64,000 bases of DNA from an uncultured Lutibacter sp. (GCF_947495725.1 NZ_CANLZZ010000001.1:496001-560000); one strand, 5' to 3'. Numbered from the stretch's first letter, positions 1 to 9,238 are shown. Notes: generated from the sequence alone by a model not told the origin. Numbers and translations: made by a program.

Positions 1-435
1 TTCTGCGGTTGGACCGTCATCTACAGCATTTACAGTAATAGTTACAGTTGCACTATCTGTATCACCATCTTTGTCTGTAATTTTATAGGTAAAACTATCT
101 GTTCCATTAAAATCTGCATTAGGAATATACTCAAATACGCCATCACTTATTTCTGTAACATTTCCATTTACTGGTGAGGTTAATAAACTAAAGTCGTCTG
201 TATCACCTCCATCATCACCAATAGCATCATTTTGTGAAACATTAACTCTATTAGCTGTTCCTGAAGTGCTATCTTCATCAACAATTAATACATCATCTTT
301 TGCGGCTGGGCTATCATCTGTAGCTATTGGATCATTAACCGTTTCAGAATCATCTCCACCACAGCTTCCAAAACCAATGGCTAAAACTAAAAACAATACT
401 GTAACCAATTTTAAATTTATCACTTTTTTCAACAT
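1..435 (-). CDS. Cadherin/Ig-like repeat lipoprotein, C-terminus outside window
   Basis: This gene is cut by the window edge: 145 codons read without a stop from an ATG at 435. The product starts with a lipoprotein signal peptide (MLKKVIN, hydrophobic stretch to about residue 22) and a lipobox-like FGSC with Cys25. GGDDSE follows; acidic residues after the cysteine are typical of surface-exported flavobacterial lipoproteins. Residues about 42-140 form one Ig/cadherin-like unit of the type seen in repetitive adhesins (NDAIGDD, FEYIPNADFNGTDSFTYK, DKDGDTDSATVTITVN). The last residues look like the start of another unit, so the full protein is probably long and repetitive. It is likely a cell-surface structural or adhesive protein; the ligand is unknown. 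A TAnnTTTG box lies about 23 bases upstream. Confidence 0.8.
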   Translation of the reverse strand, partial: MLKKVINLKLVTVLFLVLAIGFGSCGGDDSETVNDPIATDDSPAAKDDVLIVDEDSTSGTANRVNVSQNDAIGDDGGDTDDFSLLTSPVNGNVTEISDGVFEYIPNADFNGTDSFTYKITDKDGDTDSATVTITVNAVDDGPTAE

Positions 436-457
436 TCTAATATTTTATTTTACCGTA

Positions 458-465
458 CAAATTTA
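458..465 (-). promoter_or_regulatory. -7 box (TAAATTTG) for the edge lipoprotein
   Basis: A perfect match to the Bacteroidota TAnnTTTG box on the minus strand, giving a leader of roughly 17 bases before the ATG at 435. No well-spaced TTG -33 element is visible. Confidence 0.45.
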
Positions 466-655
466 AAAATACAAGCTATTATTTTCTGTAACTATTATCC
501 TTTTTAATAGAACATAAATGTTATTATTTTAAAAATACTTTGAATGATGATGTATAGAGAAACCAAATAAAACAACTTTATTTATTCACAAAATTGGTTT
601 ATAAAAACCATTTTAATACTTTAACCCATTGAAATTCAACCAAAAAACAACAAAA

Positions 656-1003
656 ATGAATAAACTAGACAATCAAATCAATTATGTTGAGTTTAAAGCT
701 AAAAACCTAGAAGAGATAAAGAGATTCTATACAAAAATCTTCAATTGGACTTTTACTGATTATGGTCCCACATACACTGCATTTTCAGAAAGCGGACTGT
801 TAGGTGGTTTTGAAAAAAATGATGGTGATATTGTTAACGGTGCATTGATTGTTTTATACCATGAAGATCTTAATTTTATTAAAAACAAAATTTTACAATA
901 CGACGGAATAATTACTAAAGATATTTTTTCTTTCCCGGGAGGAAGAAGGTTTCATTTTAAAGATCCATCGGGAAATGAACTTGCAATTTGGTCTGATAAA
1001 TAA
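656..1003 (+). CDS. VOC-family (glyoxalase/bleomycin-resistance fold) protein
   Basis: A 115-residue single VOC module. It has the beta-alpha-beta-beta start (NYVEFKAKNLEEIKRFYTKIFNW) and the ending FHFKDPSGNELAIWS, where the glutamate before the last strand is the usual metal ligand. The family covers glyoxalases, dioxygenases and drug-binding proteins, so the substrate cannot be named. An in-frame TTG at 629 would add nine residues, but the ATG at 656 (MNKLDNQ) gives the normal N-terminus. The gene stands alone, converging on recJ with only 7 bases between the stops. Confidence 0.8.
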   Translation: MNKLDNQINYVEFKAKNLEEIKRFYTKIFNWTFTDYGPTYTAFSESGLLGGFEKNDGDIVNGALIVLYHEDLNFIKNKILQYDGIITKDIFSFPGGRRFHFKDPSGNELAIWSDK

Positions 1004-1010
1004 AAAGTAT

Positions 1011-2708
1011 TTATTCTTCTTGAATATCTTTTAATAATAATTGAATTGAAGTATTTCCATTCCAGGTATTTTCATCTAAACAAAAAGCTGCTTTAAATGA
1101 ATTCCCTTGTTTTGTAAGCTCTTGTTTATCACCCAAACCAAAACCTATTGCGTTGTAAGTTTGTTGATTTACACCATCAATAATATTCAATTTTAAATGT
1201 GTTTCATCGGCTCCAACTTTTTTGCCATAACCATTATCTCTTAATCCTAAAGCCGCAAAAACAGGTTTCATATTTTGAGGACCAAATGGAGCTAATTGAT
1301 TTAAAATTCTATAAAATTTAGGTGTAATTTCCGATAGATTTATCTCCGCATCAATGCCAATTTCGGGAGTTCGCAATTCTTCTGGTAAAGTTGCTTTCAC
1401 AACCTCTTCAAATTTCGCTTTAAATTTTGGATAATTTTCTTCTGTTAAGGTTAAACCAGCTGCGTATTTATGACCTCCAAATTGTTCAATAAATTCAGAA
1501 CACTGTTCCAAAGCATTGTACACATCAAAACCTTTTACAGAACGCGCAGATGCGGCTAATTTATCGCCACTTTTAGTAAACACCAATGTTGGTTTGTAAT
1601 AGGTTTCTATAAGTCGAGAAGCCACAATACCAATAACACCTTTATGCCAATTTTCGTTATACACAACAGTTGCATAATTTTGTTGTTCATTGTGCTCTTC
1701 AATTTGTTGTAACGCCTCAATAGTTATGGATTTATCTAAATCTTTTCGTTCGTTATTATTATTTTCAATTTCAGAAGCAAATTTTACCGCCGAATCAAAA
1801 TCGAGTTCCGTCAACAATTCAACGGCATAATTTCCATGCTTAATTCTTCCTGCAGCATTAATACGTGGAGCAATAATAAATACAACATCGGTAATAGTTA
1901 ATTCCTTTTTATTAACCTGATGAATCATTGCTTTTATTCCATTTCGTGGTTGTTGATTTATAACTTGCAATCCAAAATAGGCCAAAATTCTATTTTCGCC
2001 AGTAATTGGAACAATATCTGCCGCTATGGCGGTAGCTACCAAATCTAAATATTGAATTAAATCATCAATAGTTTGATTGCGTTTTTCTGCCAACGCCTGA
2101 ATTAATTTAAATCCAACTCCACAACCGCAAAGTTCCTTGTATGGATAGTTACAATCTTCACGTTTTGGGTCTAAAACAGCAACTGCTTTTGGAATTTCAC
2201 TTCCAGGTCTATGATGATCACAAATAATAAAATCGATGCCTTTTTTTGTTGCATATTCAACCTTATCAATGGCTTTAATTCCGCAGTCTAAGGCAATTAT
2301 TAGTGAAATGTCGTTGTCTTCGGCATAATCAATTCCGGCATATGAAACCCCATAACCTTCTGCATAACGATCGGGAATATAAGTTGCAATATTAGGTTGT
2401 AATGTTTTTAAATAGGACGAGAGTAACGAAACCGAAGTGGTTCCGTCCACATCATAATCTCCATATACTAAAATATGCTCCCCATTGCTAATTGCTTTTT
2501 CAATTCGATTAACAGCTTTATCCATATCCTTCATTAAATATGGATTGTGCAAATTGGTTAAACTAGGTCGAAAAAATGCTTTTGCTTGTTCAAAATTTTC
2601 AATTCCACGTTGCACTAATAACTTGGCCAATGTAAAATCGATTCCTAATTCTTTTGCGAGATTTGTAGTAATTTGAGGATCAGTTTCTGGTTTTAATTTC
2701 CAACGCAT
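1011..2708 (-). CDS. recJ: Single-stranded-DNA-specific exonuclease RecJ
   Basis: A 565-residue 5'-3' single-strand DNA exonuclease of the DHH phosphoesterase superfamily, cytoplasmic, used in recombinational and mismatch repair. Visible motifs are LVYGDYDVDGTTS, IIALDCGIK and the name-giving ICDHHRPG in the first domain. FGGHKYAAGLT belongs to the DHHA1 domain, and a C-terminal OB-like region follows. Length is normal for the family. The open frame extends upstream to 2750, but MRWKLKPE at 2708 is the expected family start and the extension is hydrophobic and unlikely. TAnnTTTG boxes occur at 2724-2731 and 2748-2755 on the minus strand. Identification is firm. Confidence 0.95.
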   Translation of the reverse strand: MRWKLKPETDPQITTNLAKELGIDFTLAKLLVQRGIENFEQAKAFFRPSLTNLHNPYLMKDMDKAVNRIEKAISNGEHILVYGDYDVDGTTSVSLLSSYLKTLQPNIATYIPDRYAEGYGVSYAGIDYAEDNDISLIIALDCGIKAIDKVEYATKKGIDFIICDHHRPGSEIPKAVAVLDPKREDCNYPYKELCGCGVGFKLIQALAEKRNQTIDDLIQYLDLVATAIAADIVPITGENRILAYFGLQVINQQPRNGIKAMIHQVNKKELTITDVVFIIAPRINAAGRIKHGNYAVELLTELDFDSAVKFASEIENNNNERKDLDKSITIEALQQIEEHNEQQNYATVVYNENWHKGVIGIVASRLIETYYKPTLVFTKSGDKLAASARSVKGFDVYNALEQCSEFIEQFGGHKYAAGLTLTEENYPKFKAKFEEVVKATLPEELRTPEIGIDAEINLSEITPKFYRILNQLAPFGPQNMKPVFAALGLRDNGYGKKVGADETHLKLNIIDGVNQQTYNAIGFGLGDKQELTKQGNSFKAAFCLDENTWNGNTSIQLLLKDIQEE

Positions 2709-2796
2709 TTCATAACTTTTTCTCAAAAATAGGTAAAATTTTAAACACAAAAATAATTTGTGTTGTATGATTTTAAATCAAATGATACACTTCTAG

Positions 2797-2834
2797 AAAC
2801 AGAAATCCAAACGAATATTTTTGGATTTCTGTTT
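2797..2834 (-). terminator. Strong hairpin between OsmC gene and recJ
   Basis: Perfect 15-bp inverted repeat (2797-2811 and 2820-2834) with an 8-base loop. It lies between two genes on the minus strand, 32 bases after the OsmC stop. There is no long T run on the minus side, so termination is likely but unproven. Confidence 0.5.
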
Positions 2835-2865
2835 TATAATGAATAAAAAAGTAAACAACTAGTAC

Positions 2866-3285
2866 CTATTGCTCTATGTAAATAATTTCTGTAGTAACAT
2901 CGGCAAACTTCCTAAACATTTCCATTACACCACAATAACGCTCAACAGAAAGGTTTATGGCTTTTTCAATTTTATCCTTTTTAAAATCAGTTCCATAAAA
3001 GCGATAAATTACTTGAACTTTATCGTAATACTTTGGGTGCTCTTCAGTTAAATTAGCAACAACTTCAATTTTAAAATCATCTACTTCAGCTCTCATTTTT
3101 TTTAATAAAGAAGCAACATCCATTGCCGAGCAACCTGCCAAAGATGTTAACATCATAGCTTTAGGACGTAATCCTTTGCCTTGACCTCCTACTTCTTCCG
3201 CAGCATCAATCATTACACTTCCTTCAGGAGCAACCGATTCAAAAAGCATTTGTCCTTTCCAACTTAACTCTATCTTATTTGTCAT
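2866..3285 (-). CDS. OsmC family peroxiredoxin-like protein
   Basis: A 139-residue OsmC/Ohr superfamily protein; family members reduce organic hydroperoxides through a reactive cysteine pair. The first cysteine is in SLAGCSAMDVASLL (about residue 52) and the second in VERYCGVMEMF (about residue 118), matching the two-helix arrangement. The N-terminal strand region (IELSWKGQMLFES, then GKGLRPKAMMLTSL) is typical. Start ATG at 3285. It is monocistronic, with a -7 box about 23 bases upstream and a hairpin after the stop. It cannot be assigned to the Ohr or the OsmC subgroup from the sequence alone. Confidence 0.88.
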   Translation of the reverse strand: MTNKIELSWKGQMLFESVAPEGSVMIDAAEEVGGQGKGLRPKAMMLTSLAGCSAMDVASLLKKMRAEVDDFKIEVVANLTEEHPKYYDKVQVIYRFYGTDFKKDKIEKAINLSVERYCGVMEMFRKFADVTTEIIYIEQ

Positions 3286-3307
3286 ATTTTTCTAGTTTTT
3301 ATGAAAA

Positions 3308-3315
3308 CAAATTTA
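3308..3315 (-). promoter_or_regulatory. -7 box (TAAATTTG) for OsmC gene
   Basis: Perfect TAnnTTTG on the minus strand, giving a leader of about 17 bases to the ATG at 3285. The nearest TTG is too far upstream for a good -33 element. Confidence 0.4.
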
Positions 3316-3436
3316 AAAGAAATTTTATCCATGAGCAGTAACAATTTTTACAAAATGAAATATTGCTAAATAGCGCCTTATAAAAGAATTAAAATATTAT
3401 AAATATTGAGTATCTTTAGTATAGATATTATTAATC

Positions 3437-4360
3437 ATGGAACAATTAAATCAATTCTTTCAAAGTTTCAAAGTTTCCGAACAAAATGCATTTCTTTTGG
3501 TTGTATTGCAATTTGCACTTTGGGCTTGCCTTATTTTATTTTTCTCTTGGATTATAAAAAAAAGCATCACTAAAAAAATTACCGATAATCCTACACGATA
3601 CCGAATAAAAAAAATAATTAGTTTGGTAAGTTATGCTCTTATTATTTTATTAGTTGTTATTTCTTTTACAGGAAAAGTTCAATATTTTACGGTTTCAATT
3701 GGGTTAATTAGTGCTGGAATTGCCTTTACCTTACAAGAAGTAATTTTAAGTACTGCAGGTTGGTTTGCCATTTTTAGCACAAATATTTACAAACCTGGAG
3801 ATCGTATTGAATTAAACGGAGTTAAAGGCGATGTTATTGATGTAGGAATTACCAAAACAACTCTAATGGAAATTGGTGAATGGGTAAATAGCGACAATTA
3901 CAGCGGACGAATTGTTCAAATAAGCAATTCATTTATTTTTAAAGGTAGCGTGCATAATTATTCAACCGATTTTCCTTTTGTTTGGGATGAAATAAACCTT
4001 CCAATAAAATATAATTCAGATATTGTTTTAACAAAACAACTAATTTTAGATGTTGCTGAAAATTCTTTAGCAACCTATGCCCAATTCGCAAAAAAACATT
4101 GGCAACATATGGTGCAAAAATATATGATTGAAGACGCTATTATTAAACCAACACTTACTTTAAAATTAACCGATAATTGGATTGAATTTAACTTACGCTA
4201 CATTGTAGATTACAAAAAAAGAAGACTCACAAAAAATGAGTTGTTTTCACAAATATATGAGAGAATAAATAACACCAATGGCAAGGTAGAATTAGCTTCA
4301 GCTACTTTTGAAGTGGTTGGCTTTCCAAATCTAAACATTAACAATAAAATTAATACCTAA
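3437..4360 (+). CDS. Small-conductance mechanosensitive channel (MscS family)
   Basis: A 307-residue inner-membrane channel that opens under membrane tension to release solutes on osmotic downshock. Hydrophobic segments lie at about residues 19-41 and 59-77. The pore-lining third helix is at about 83-112, rich in Gly/Ala (VSIGLISAGIAFTLQE). The cytoplasmic beta domain opens with the diagnostic YKPGDRIELNGVKGDVIDV, and an alpha/beta C-terminal domain follows. Start ATG at 3437. The gene lies 60 bases upstream of the NfeD-like/flotillin pair and on the same strand; co-transcription is possible. The family is clear, the exact subtype is not. Confidence 0.9.
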   Translation: MEQLNQFFQSFKVSEQNAFLLVVLQFALWACLILFFSWIIKKSITKKITDNPTRYRIKKIISLVSYALIILLVVISFTGKVQYFTVSIGLISAGIAFTLQEVILSTAGWFAIFSTNIYKPGDRIELNGVKGDVIDVGITKTTLMEIGEWVNSDNYSGRIVQISNSFIFKGSVHNYSTDFPFVWDEINLPIKYNSDIVLTKQLILDVAENSLATYAQFAKKHWQHMVQKYMIEDAIIKPTLTLKLTDNWIEFNLRYIVDYKKRRLTKNELFSQIYERINNTNGKVELASATFEVVGFPNLNINNKINT

Positions 4361-4420
4361 ACAATTTTATATCATTTCAATAATTAGTATATTCGATAAC
4401 TTCTTAAAAATTGTGAAATT

Positions 4421-4993
4421 ATGTTAGAATTTTTCGACAGAATGTCGACTCTTGAACAAACCTATTGGGTAATTGCTCTCATTGCATCTGCAATATTCTT
4501 AGTTATTTTTGTTTTAACTTTTATTGGAGGAGGCGACACCGACATGGAAGCCGATGCCAGTAATTTTGAAGCTGATGATGGAGGAGTTGGATTTCAATTT
4601 TTCACCTTCAAGGGTTTTATAGGTTTTTTTACAATTTTTGGATGGAGCGGAATAACTTGTATTGATAATGGTTTATCTACTTCGGCTACATTAATTATCT
4701 CCTTTGTTGCAGGTTTGGCTATGATGATCTTAACTTCATTACTATTCTATATGATGCATAAAATGGCCGAATCGGGAACTTTAAAAATGAAAAATGCTAT
4801 TGGAGTTATTTGTGAAGTTTACCTACCTATTGGAGCTAACCGCTCTAAAATGGGAAAAGTTCAAATAAAAGTGCAAGGAAGCTTACGCGAATTAGAAGCT
4901 ATTACCGATGAAGATGAGGATTTAAAAACAGGCGCTATGGTAAAAGTTACCGAAATTATTAGTGCCGAAATATTATTAGTTGAAAAAATTTAA
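4421..4993 (+). CDS. NfeD/YqiJ-like membrane protein with OB-fold, flotillin partner
   Basis: A 190-residue membrane protein. Helices lie at about residues 15-37, 60-80 and 85-110, separated by an acidic linker (DTDMEADASNFEADDGG). A soluble C-terminal beta-rich domain (about 118-190, IGVICEVYLPIG to SAEILLVEKI) reads as the OB-fold typical of NfeD-type proteins. It ends 12 bases before the flotillin gene. NfeD-like genes next to SPFH genes (yuaF-yuaG, yqiJ-yqiK) are a known conserved pairing in membrane microdomain assembly. Assignment rests on architecture and neighbourhood rather than a single signature motif. Confidence 0.7.
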   Translation: MLEFFDRMSTLEQTYWVIALIASAIFLVIFVLTFIGGGDTDMEADASNFEADDGGVGFQFFTFKGFIGFFTIFGWSGITCIDNGLSTSATLIISFVAGLAMMILTSLLFYMMHKMAESGTLKMKNAIGVICEVYLPIGANRSKMGKVQIKVQGSLRELEAITDEDEDLKTGAMVKVTEIISAEILLVEKI

Positions 4994-5005
4994 ATAAAAA
5001 AACCT

Positions 5006-6448
5006 ATGAATTTAGTAACATTATTACCCTTACAATCCGGAATTACGGGTGTTTATTTAACCGCAGCTGCCATTTTTATACCTGTGGTTTTCTTATTTGC
5101 TATGATAAGAAGATACAAACGTTGTCCTTCAGATAGAATTTTAGTTGTTTACGGAAAAACAGGCGGAGGAAAATCGGCCAAATGTATTCATGGTGGAGCC
5201 TCTTTTATTTTTCCTATTTTTCAAGATTATGAATTTTTGGATTTAACTCCAATGTCTATTGAAGTAAATTTAACTAATGCTTTAAGTAAACAAAATATTC
5301 GTGTAAATGTACCTTCTAGATTTACCATTGGTATTTCTACAGAACCAAGTGTTATGCAAAATGCTGCAGAGCGTTTATTAGGTTTAAGTCTAGATGCTGT
5401 TCAAGATTTAGCTCAAGAAATTATTTTTGGTCAATTACGTTTAGTAGTTGCCTCAATGGATATAGAAGAAATTAACTCGGATAGAGATCAATTTTTGTCG
5501 CACATTACGCATAGTGTTGAAGCCGAATTAAAAAAAGTTGGTTTAAAATTAATCAACGTAAATATTACAGATATCCATGATGAATCTGGATATATTGAAG
5601 CTTTAGGAAAAGAAGCTGCAGCAAAAGCAATTAACGAAGCAAAAGTAACTGTAGCTCAAAAGGATAGAGATGGTGCTATTGGAGCGGCAAATGCAGTTCA
5701 AGATCAACGTGTACAGGTAGCTGCTGCAAATGCAAAAGCTGTGGAAGGTGAAAATACTGCTAAAATTCAAATAGCAAACTCAGATGCCGACAGAAGATCG
5801 CGCGAAGCGGAAGCTGAAAGAATTGCAAATGCATCGGAAAAAGTACAAGCTGCAAAAGCCTTAGAAGAAGCCTATGCTGCTGAAAAAATTGCCGAAGATG
5901 CAAGAGCAAAACGAAAAGAAGCCGAGCAAGGGGCCGATATAATTGTACCTGCTCAAATTGATAAACGCAAAATTGAAATTGATGCAGAGGCAGAAGCTGA
6001 ACAAATTAGACGAATTGCAAAAGGTGAAGCCGATGCAATCTTCATGAAAAAAGAAGCTGAAGCAAAAGGTATTTTTGAAATTTTAACAAAACAAGCCAAA
6101 GGTTTAGATCAAATTGTAAAAGCAGCAGGAGACGATGCGCAAAATGCAGCATTGTTATTAATTGCAGACAAACTACCAGAATTGGTTAAAACACAAGCTG
6201 AAGCCATTAAAAATATTAAAATTGATAAAGTTACTGTTTGGGAAAATGGTGGAGGAAAAGATGGTAAAACATCAACTTCAAACTTTATTTCTGGAATGTA
6301 CAAAGCCGTTCCGCCATTACAAGAAATGTTTAATATGGCTGGTATGGAATTGCCAAATTATTTAAAAGGTAAAGACATTGAAGATGTAACTTCTGAGGAA
6401 GAGACGGCTTCAAAAAAGAACTCCAATTCTGAAGAAAAAGAATCATAA
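5006..6448 (+). CDS. Flotillin family (SPFH domain) scaffold protein
   Basis: A 480-residue flotillin/YqiK-type protein that oligomerises on the inner membrane and organises lipid microdomains. An N-terminal membrane segment (about residues 14-34) is followed by RRYKRCPSDRILVVYG. The SPFH domain runs to about residue 205 (LNALSKQNIRVNVPSRFTIGIS, VNITDIHDESGYIEALGKEAAAKA). Then comes a long Ala/Glu/Lys coiled coil (about 200-345, with repeated AEAE, EAEQ and AAKA patterns) and a C-terminal tail ending in a run of Glu/Lys/Ser. Length and order match the family. It is 12 bases downstream of the NfeD-like gene and is probably translated with it. Confidence 0.92.
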   Translation: MNLVTLLPLQSGITGVYLTAAAIFIPVVFLFAMIRRYKRCPSDRILVVYGKTGGGKSAKCIHGGASFIFPIFQDYEFLDLTPMSIEVNLTNALSKQNIRVNVPSRFTIGISTEPSVMQNAAERLLGLSLDAVQDLAQEIIFGQLRLVVASMDIEEINSDRDQFLSHITHSVEAELKKVGLKLINVNITDIHDESGYIEALGKEAAAKAINEAKVTVAQKDRDGAIGAANAVQDQRVQVAAANAKAVEGENTAKIQIANSDADRRSREAEAERIANASEKVQAAKALEEAYAAEKIAEDARAKRKEAEQGADIIVPAQIDKRKIEIDAEAEAEQIRRIAKGEADAIFMKKEAEAKGIFEILTKQAKGLDQIVKAAGDDAQNAALLLIADKLPELVKTQAEAIKNIKIDKVTVWENGGGKDGKTSTSNFISGMYKAVPPLQEMFNMAGMELPNYLKGKDIEDVTSEEETASKKNSNSEEKES

Positions 6449-6522
6449 ACTGTAATTTATTATAATTACAAAGTAAAGAATCTTTACTTCGTTCGTAATA
6501 TTTTCTAACTTCAATAAAAGAT

Positions 6523-6807
6523 ATGAGTTTTGGTGGACATGTAAATGATATGGTTAATAGAGTAAAGCAAAATGCAGCTCTAAAAAATGCCCGACGAAAA
6601 AAATTTAAAGGTGGTAATGATTATTCTAAAATTGAGTACGAAAAAACAAGCTATGATTTTCCTGAAATGACTTCAGAAGAATTTAAAAAATTTAAAAACA
6701 ATTTAATAGAAGAGGCTAAACAAGAGCAAAAAAAAAGAACGCTATTTATACTATTTGCAATTGTACTTCCAATAATTGTTGGATTTACCATATTTTTACT
6801 CTTTTAA
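6523..6807 (+). CDS. Small single-pass membrane protein, unknown function
   Basis: A 94-residue protein. The N-terminal 70 residues are charged (KNARRKKFKGG, MTSEEFKKFKNNLIEEAKQEQKKR), and one C-terminal transmembrane helix (about 72-92) leaves almost no tail. This tail-anchored layout places the charged part in the cytoplasm. It follows the flotillin gene by 74 bases and precedes a deaminase gene by 23. The N-terminal MSFGGHVNDMVNRVKQN resembles a family of short hypothetical proteins in Flavobacteriaceae as I remember them, but no function is known to me. Confidence 0.75.
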   Translation: MSFGGHVNDMVNRVKQNAALKNARRKKFKGGNDYSKIEYEKTSYDFPEMTSEEFKKFKNNLIEEAKQEQKKRTLFILFAIVLPIIVGFTIFLLF

Positions 6808-6830
6808 AATTATCACTCTTATCATTTATT

Positions 6831-7307
6831 ATGGAAACAAAACATAATTACTTTATGTCCAAAGCTATTGAATTGGCTAAAAAAGGTGTTGATTCTAATG
6901 CTGGAGGTCCATTTGGAGCTGTTGTTGTAAAAAACGGTGAAATAATTGCTGAAGGATATAACAAAGTTACTTCAAACAACGATCCAACTGCACACGCTGA
7001 AGTGGTAGCAATTAGAAATGCTTGTAAAAAACTTAATTCCTTTCAACTTGAAGATTGTATTATTTATACTTCTTGCGAACCATGTCCAATGTGCTTAGGT
7101 GCAATTTATTGGGCACGACCAAAAAAGGTTTATTATGCTTGTACAAGAGATGACGCTTCACATATAAATTTTGATGATCAATTTATTTACAATGAAATTT
7201 CGAAAGAAATAAATGGCCGACAAATTCCGTTTATAAATTTAATGCGTAAAGAAGCGTTGACAGTATTTAAAAATTGGACAGATAAAGAGGATAAAACAGT
7301 TTACTAA
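6831..7307 (+). CDS. Nucleoside/guanine deaminase (GuaD-like)
   Basis: A 158-residue zinc-dependent cytidine-deaminase-fold enzyme. The zinc site is complete: HAEVVAIRNA (His and proton-shuttling Glu) and PCPMCLGAIYWA (PCxxC cysteines). NDPTAHAE, YTSCEPCPMCLGAIYWARPK and the NFDDQFIYNEI tail closely match guanine deaminase GuaD of Bacillus, which converts guanine to xanthine. A role in purine salvage is therefore likely. The distinct TadA is encoded elsewhere in the window (minus strand at about 54 kb), which supports a non-tRNA role here. The gene is 11 bases upstream of the DUF2157 gene. Confidence 0.85.
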   Translation: METKHNYFMSKAIELAKKGVDSNAGGPFGAVVVKNGEIIAEGYNKVTSNNDPTAHAEVVAIRNACKKLNSFQLEDCIIYTSCEPCPMCLGAIYWARPKKVYYACTRDDASHINFDDQFIYNEISKEINGRQIPFINLMRKEALTVFKNWTDKEDKTVY

Positions 7308-7318
7308 ACAATAAAAAC

Positions 7319-8605
7319 ATGTCTATTGATAAGGATTTAGATGAATTAATTTCAAATGAAATAATTACCACCGAAACCGCCAATAAAATCAATAATTATT
7401 ACAAGGCTAAAAAAGGTAACAATGCTAATAAACTTTTTATAGTTTTTGGAATATTAGGCGCCATTTTAGTAGGTTTAGGTATTATTTTAATTCTTGCTCA
7501 TAACTGGGATAATTTACCTCGAATTGTTAAAACCATATTAGCATTTATTCCGTTGGTTATTGGACAAATTATTTGCGGTTTTGTACTTTTAAAAAAGAAT
7601 CGAAATACAACTTGGATTGAAAGTTCTTCTGTTTTTCTATTTTTTGCAGTAGGCGCAAGTATCTCATTAATAAGTCAAATTTATAATATACCCGGTAACA
7701 TAGCGTCGTTTGTTTTAACATGGATGCTACTTTGTCTTCCTATTGTTTATTTATTAAAATCGTCAATAACATCCTTATTATATATTATTGGAATTACCTT
7801 TTACGGTTGCAAAATTGGATATTGGGTTTACCCTAGAATTGAATCCTTTAATTTTTGGTTGCTGTTAGCTGCTATTCTCCCTTACTATTATTATTTATAT
7901 AAAAACAAACCAAAAAGTAACTTTATGTTATTTCACAATTGGCTTATTCCTATAGCTGTGTTAATTACCCTAGGAACCGTTGCCAATAACAATGAAGAAA
8001 TTATGTTTATTTCATATCTAAGTTTATTAGGTGTTTTTTATCAAATAGGAAATTCAAACTTTTTTCAACAACAAAAATTTCGAAATAACAGCTATTTAAT
8101 TCTGGGTGCATTGGTAACAATTGGGCTTTTATTATCACTTAGTTTTAGTTGGTATTGGAATGATTTACAAGTACATGAATTTCAATTTAATGAACTTAGA
8201 GATTATTCCGAACTAATATCGGCCATACTATTTTTTATAATTTCTTTCGTAATTTTAATACAGCAATTCAAAAAAGAATTATTAGTAAAAAGCACTTTTG
8301 TTGAATATGTTTTTATTGTGTTTACACTTGCTTTTTTTATTGGCTTAAAATTTCATTTTTCGAGTATAATTATTAACTGTATTATTTTTATAATCGGGAT
8401 ATTAACCATAAAAAGAGGAGAACGAAAAAATCATTTAGGAATTTTAAATTTTGGATTAATAATAATTACATCGCTTGTTATTTCTCGTTTTTTTGATACC
8501 GATTTAAGTTTTATAATTAGAGGTCTCCTTTTTGTTTCAGTTGGAACTGGATTCTTTATTACCAACTATTGGATGCTTAAAAAAAGAAAAGAAAATGAAA
8601 ACTAA
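7319..8605 (+). CDS. DUF2157 domain polytopic membrane protein
   Basis: A 428-residue protein. A short soluble N-terminus (DELISNEIITTETANKINNYY, about residues 7-28) is the recognisable DUF2157 start. About a dozen hydrophobic helices follow from about residue 42 to the end, finishing with a KKRKENEN tail. The biochemical function of the family is unknown. Its stop overlaps the start of the downstream GDYXXLXY gene by 11 bases, a pairing seen widely in bacteria, so the two products probably act together in the inner membrane. Confidence 0.82.
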   Translation: MSIDKDLDELISNEIITTETANKINNYYKAKKGNNANKLFIVFGILGAILVGLGIILILAHNWDNLPRIVKTILAFIPLVIGQIICGFVLLKKNRNTTWIESSSVFLFFAVGASISLISQIYNIPGNIASFVLTWMLLCLPIVYLLKSSITSLLYIIGITFYGCKIGYWVYPRIESFNFWLLLAAILPYYYYLYKNKPKSNFMLFHNWLIPIAVLITLGTVANNNEEIMFISYLSLLGVFYQIGNSNFFQQQKFRNNSYLILGALVTIGLLLSLSFSWYWNDLQVHEFQFNELRDYSELISAILFFIISFVILIQQFKKELLVKSTFVEYVFIVFTLAFFIGLKFHFSSIIINCIIFIIGILTIKRGERKNHLGILNFGLIIITSLVISRFFDTDLSFIIRGLLFVSVGTGFFITNYWMLKKRKENEN

Positions 8606-9182
8606 AAAAATAGTACTTATTCTATTTATTGCTGTGGTAATTGCACAATTATTTGTTCCTGCCAAAATGATTTTGAATAACGAAGACATTTTAAATACCG
8701 GCAAAATTTATAAATTTAAAACTGCACCTATTGATCCTTCAGATCCGTTTAGAGGAAAATATATAAACCTTAATTTTGAAGAAAATAGATTCAATTATAA
8801 GAAAGAAAATAATTGGGTTAGAAATGAAGATATTTTTGTTGTAATTAATACAAACAAAGATGGATTTGCAACTATTACAAACGTGGTAAAAGAAAAACCG
8901 CTAAATAATAATGTGGATTTTATTGAAGCCAAAGTTCAATACATCTATACAAATGAAAACGACACACATATAACAATTAAATACCCTTTTGATCGATTTT
9001 ATATGGAAGAATCCAAAGCTAAAAATGCCGAGGATGCTTACAGAGAATATTTAAAAGATAAAAATAATATTACGTACGCATTGGTTGCAATTAAAAATGG
9101 ACAAACCGTTTTAAAAGATGTTTTTATCAACGAAAAAAATATGAAAACAATTGTAGAAGAAATTATAAACGAAAATAATTAA
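8595..9182 (+). CDS. GDYXXLXY-domain membrane-anchored protein
   Basis: A 195-residue protein with one N-terminal helix (about residues 6-24) and an extracytoplasmic beta-rich domain. The motif that names the family is present in variant form as DPFRGKYINLNFE (about residue 51), a Lys replacing the usual Asp of RGDY. The ATG at 8595 (MKTKKIVLI) is chosen; an in-frame TTG at 8532 would add 21 residues that overlap the previous gene. Translational coupling to the DUF2157 gene is likely because the start lies inside the upstream gene's last codons. Function unknown. Confidence 0.8.
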   Translation: MKTKKIVLILFIAVVIAQLFVPAKMILNNEDILNTGKIYKFKTAPIDPSDPFRGKYINLNFEENRFNYKKENNWVRNEDIFVVINTNKDGFATITNVVKEKPLNNNVDFIEAKVQYIYTNENDTHITIKYPFDRFYMEESKAKNAEDAYREYLKDKNNITYALVAIKNGQTVLKDVFINEKNMKTIVEEIINENN

Positions 9183-9238
9183 TTACTTTTTAAGTTTAAT
9201 TACTTCAATTATATTTACAGAAATTTAAAACTACAACT

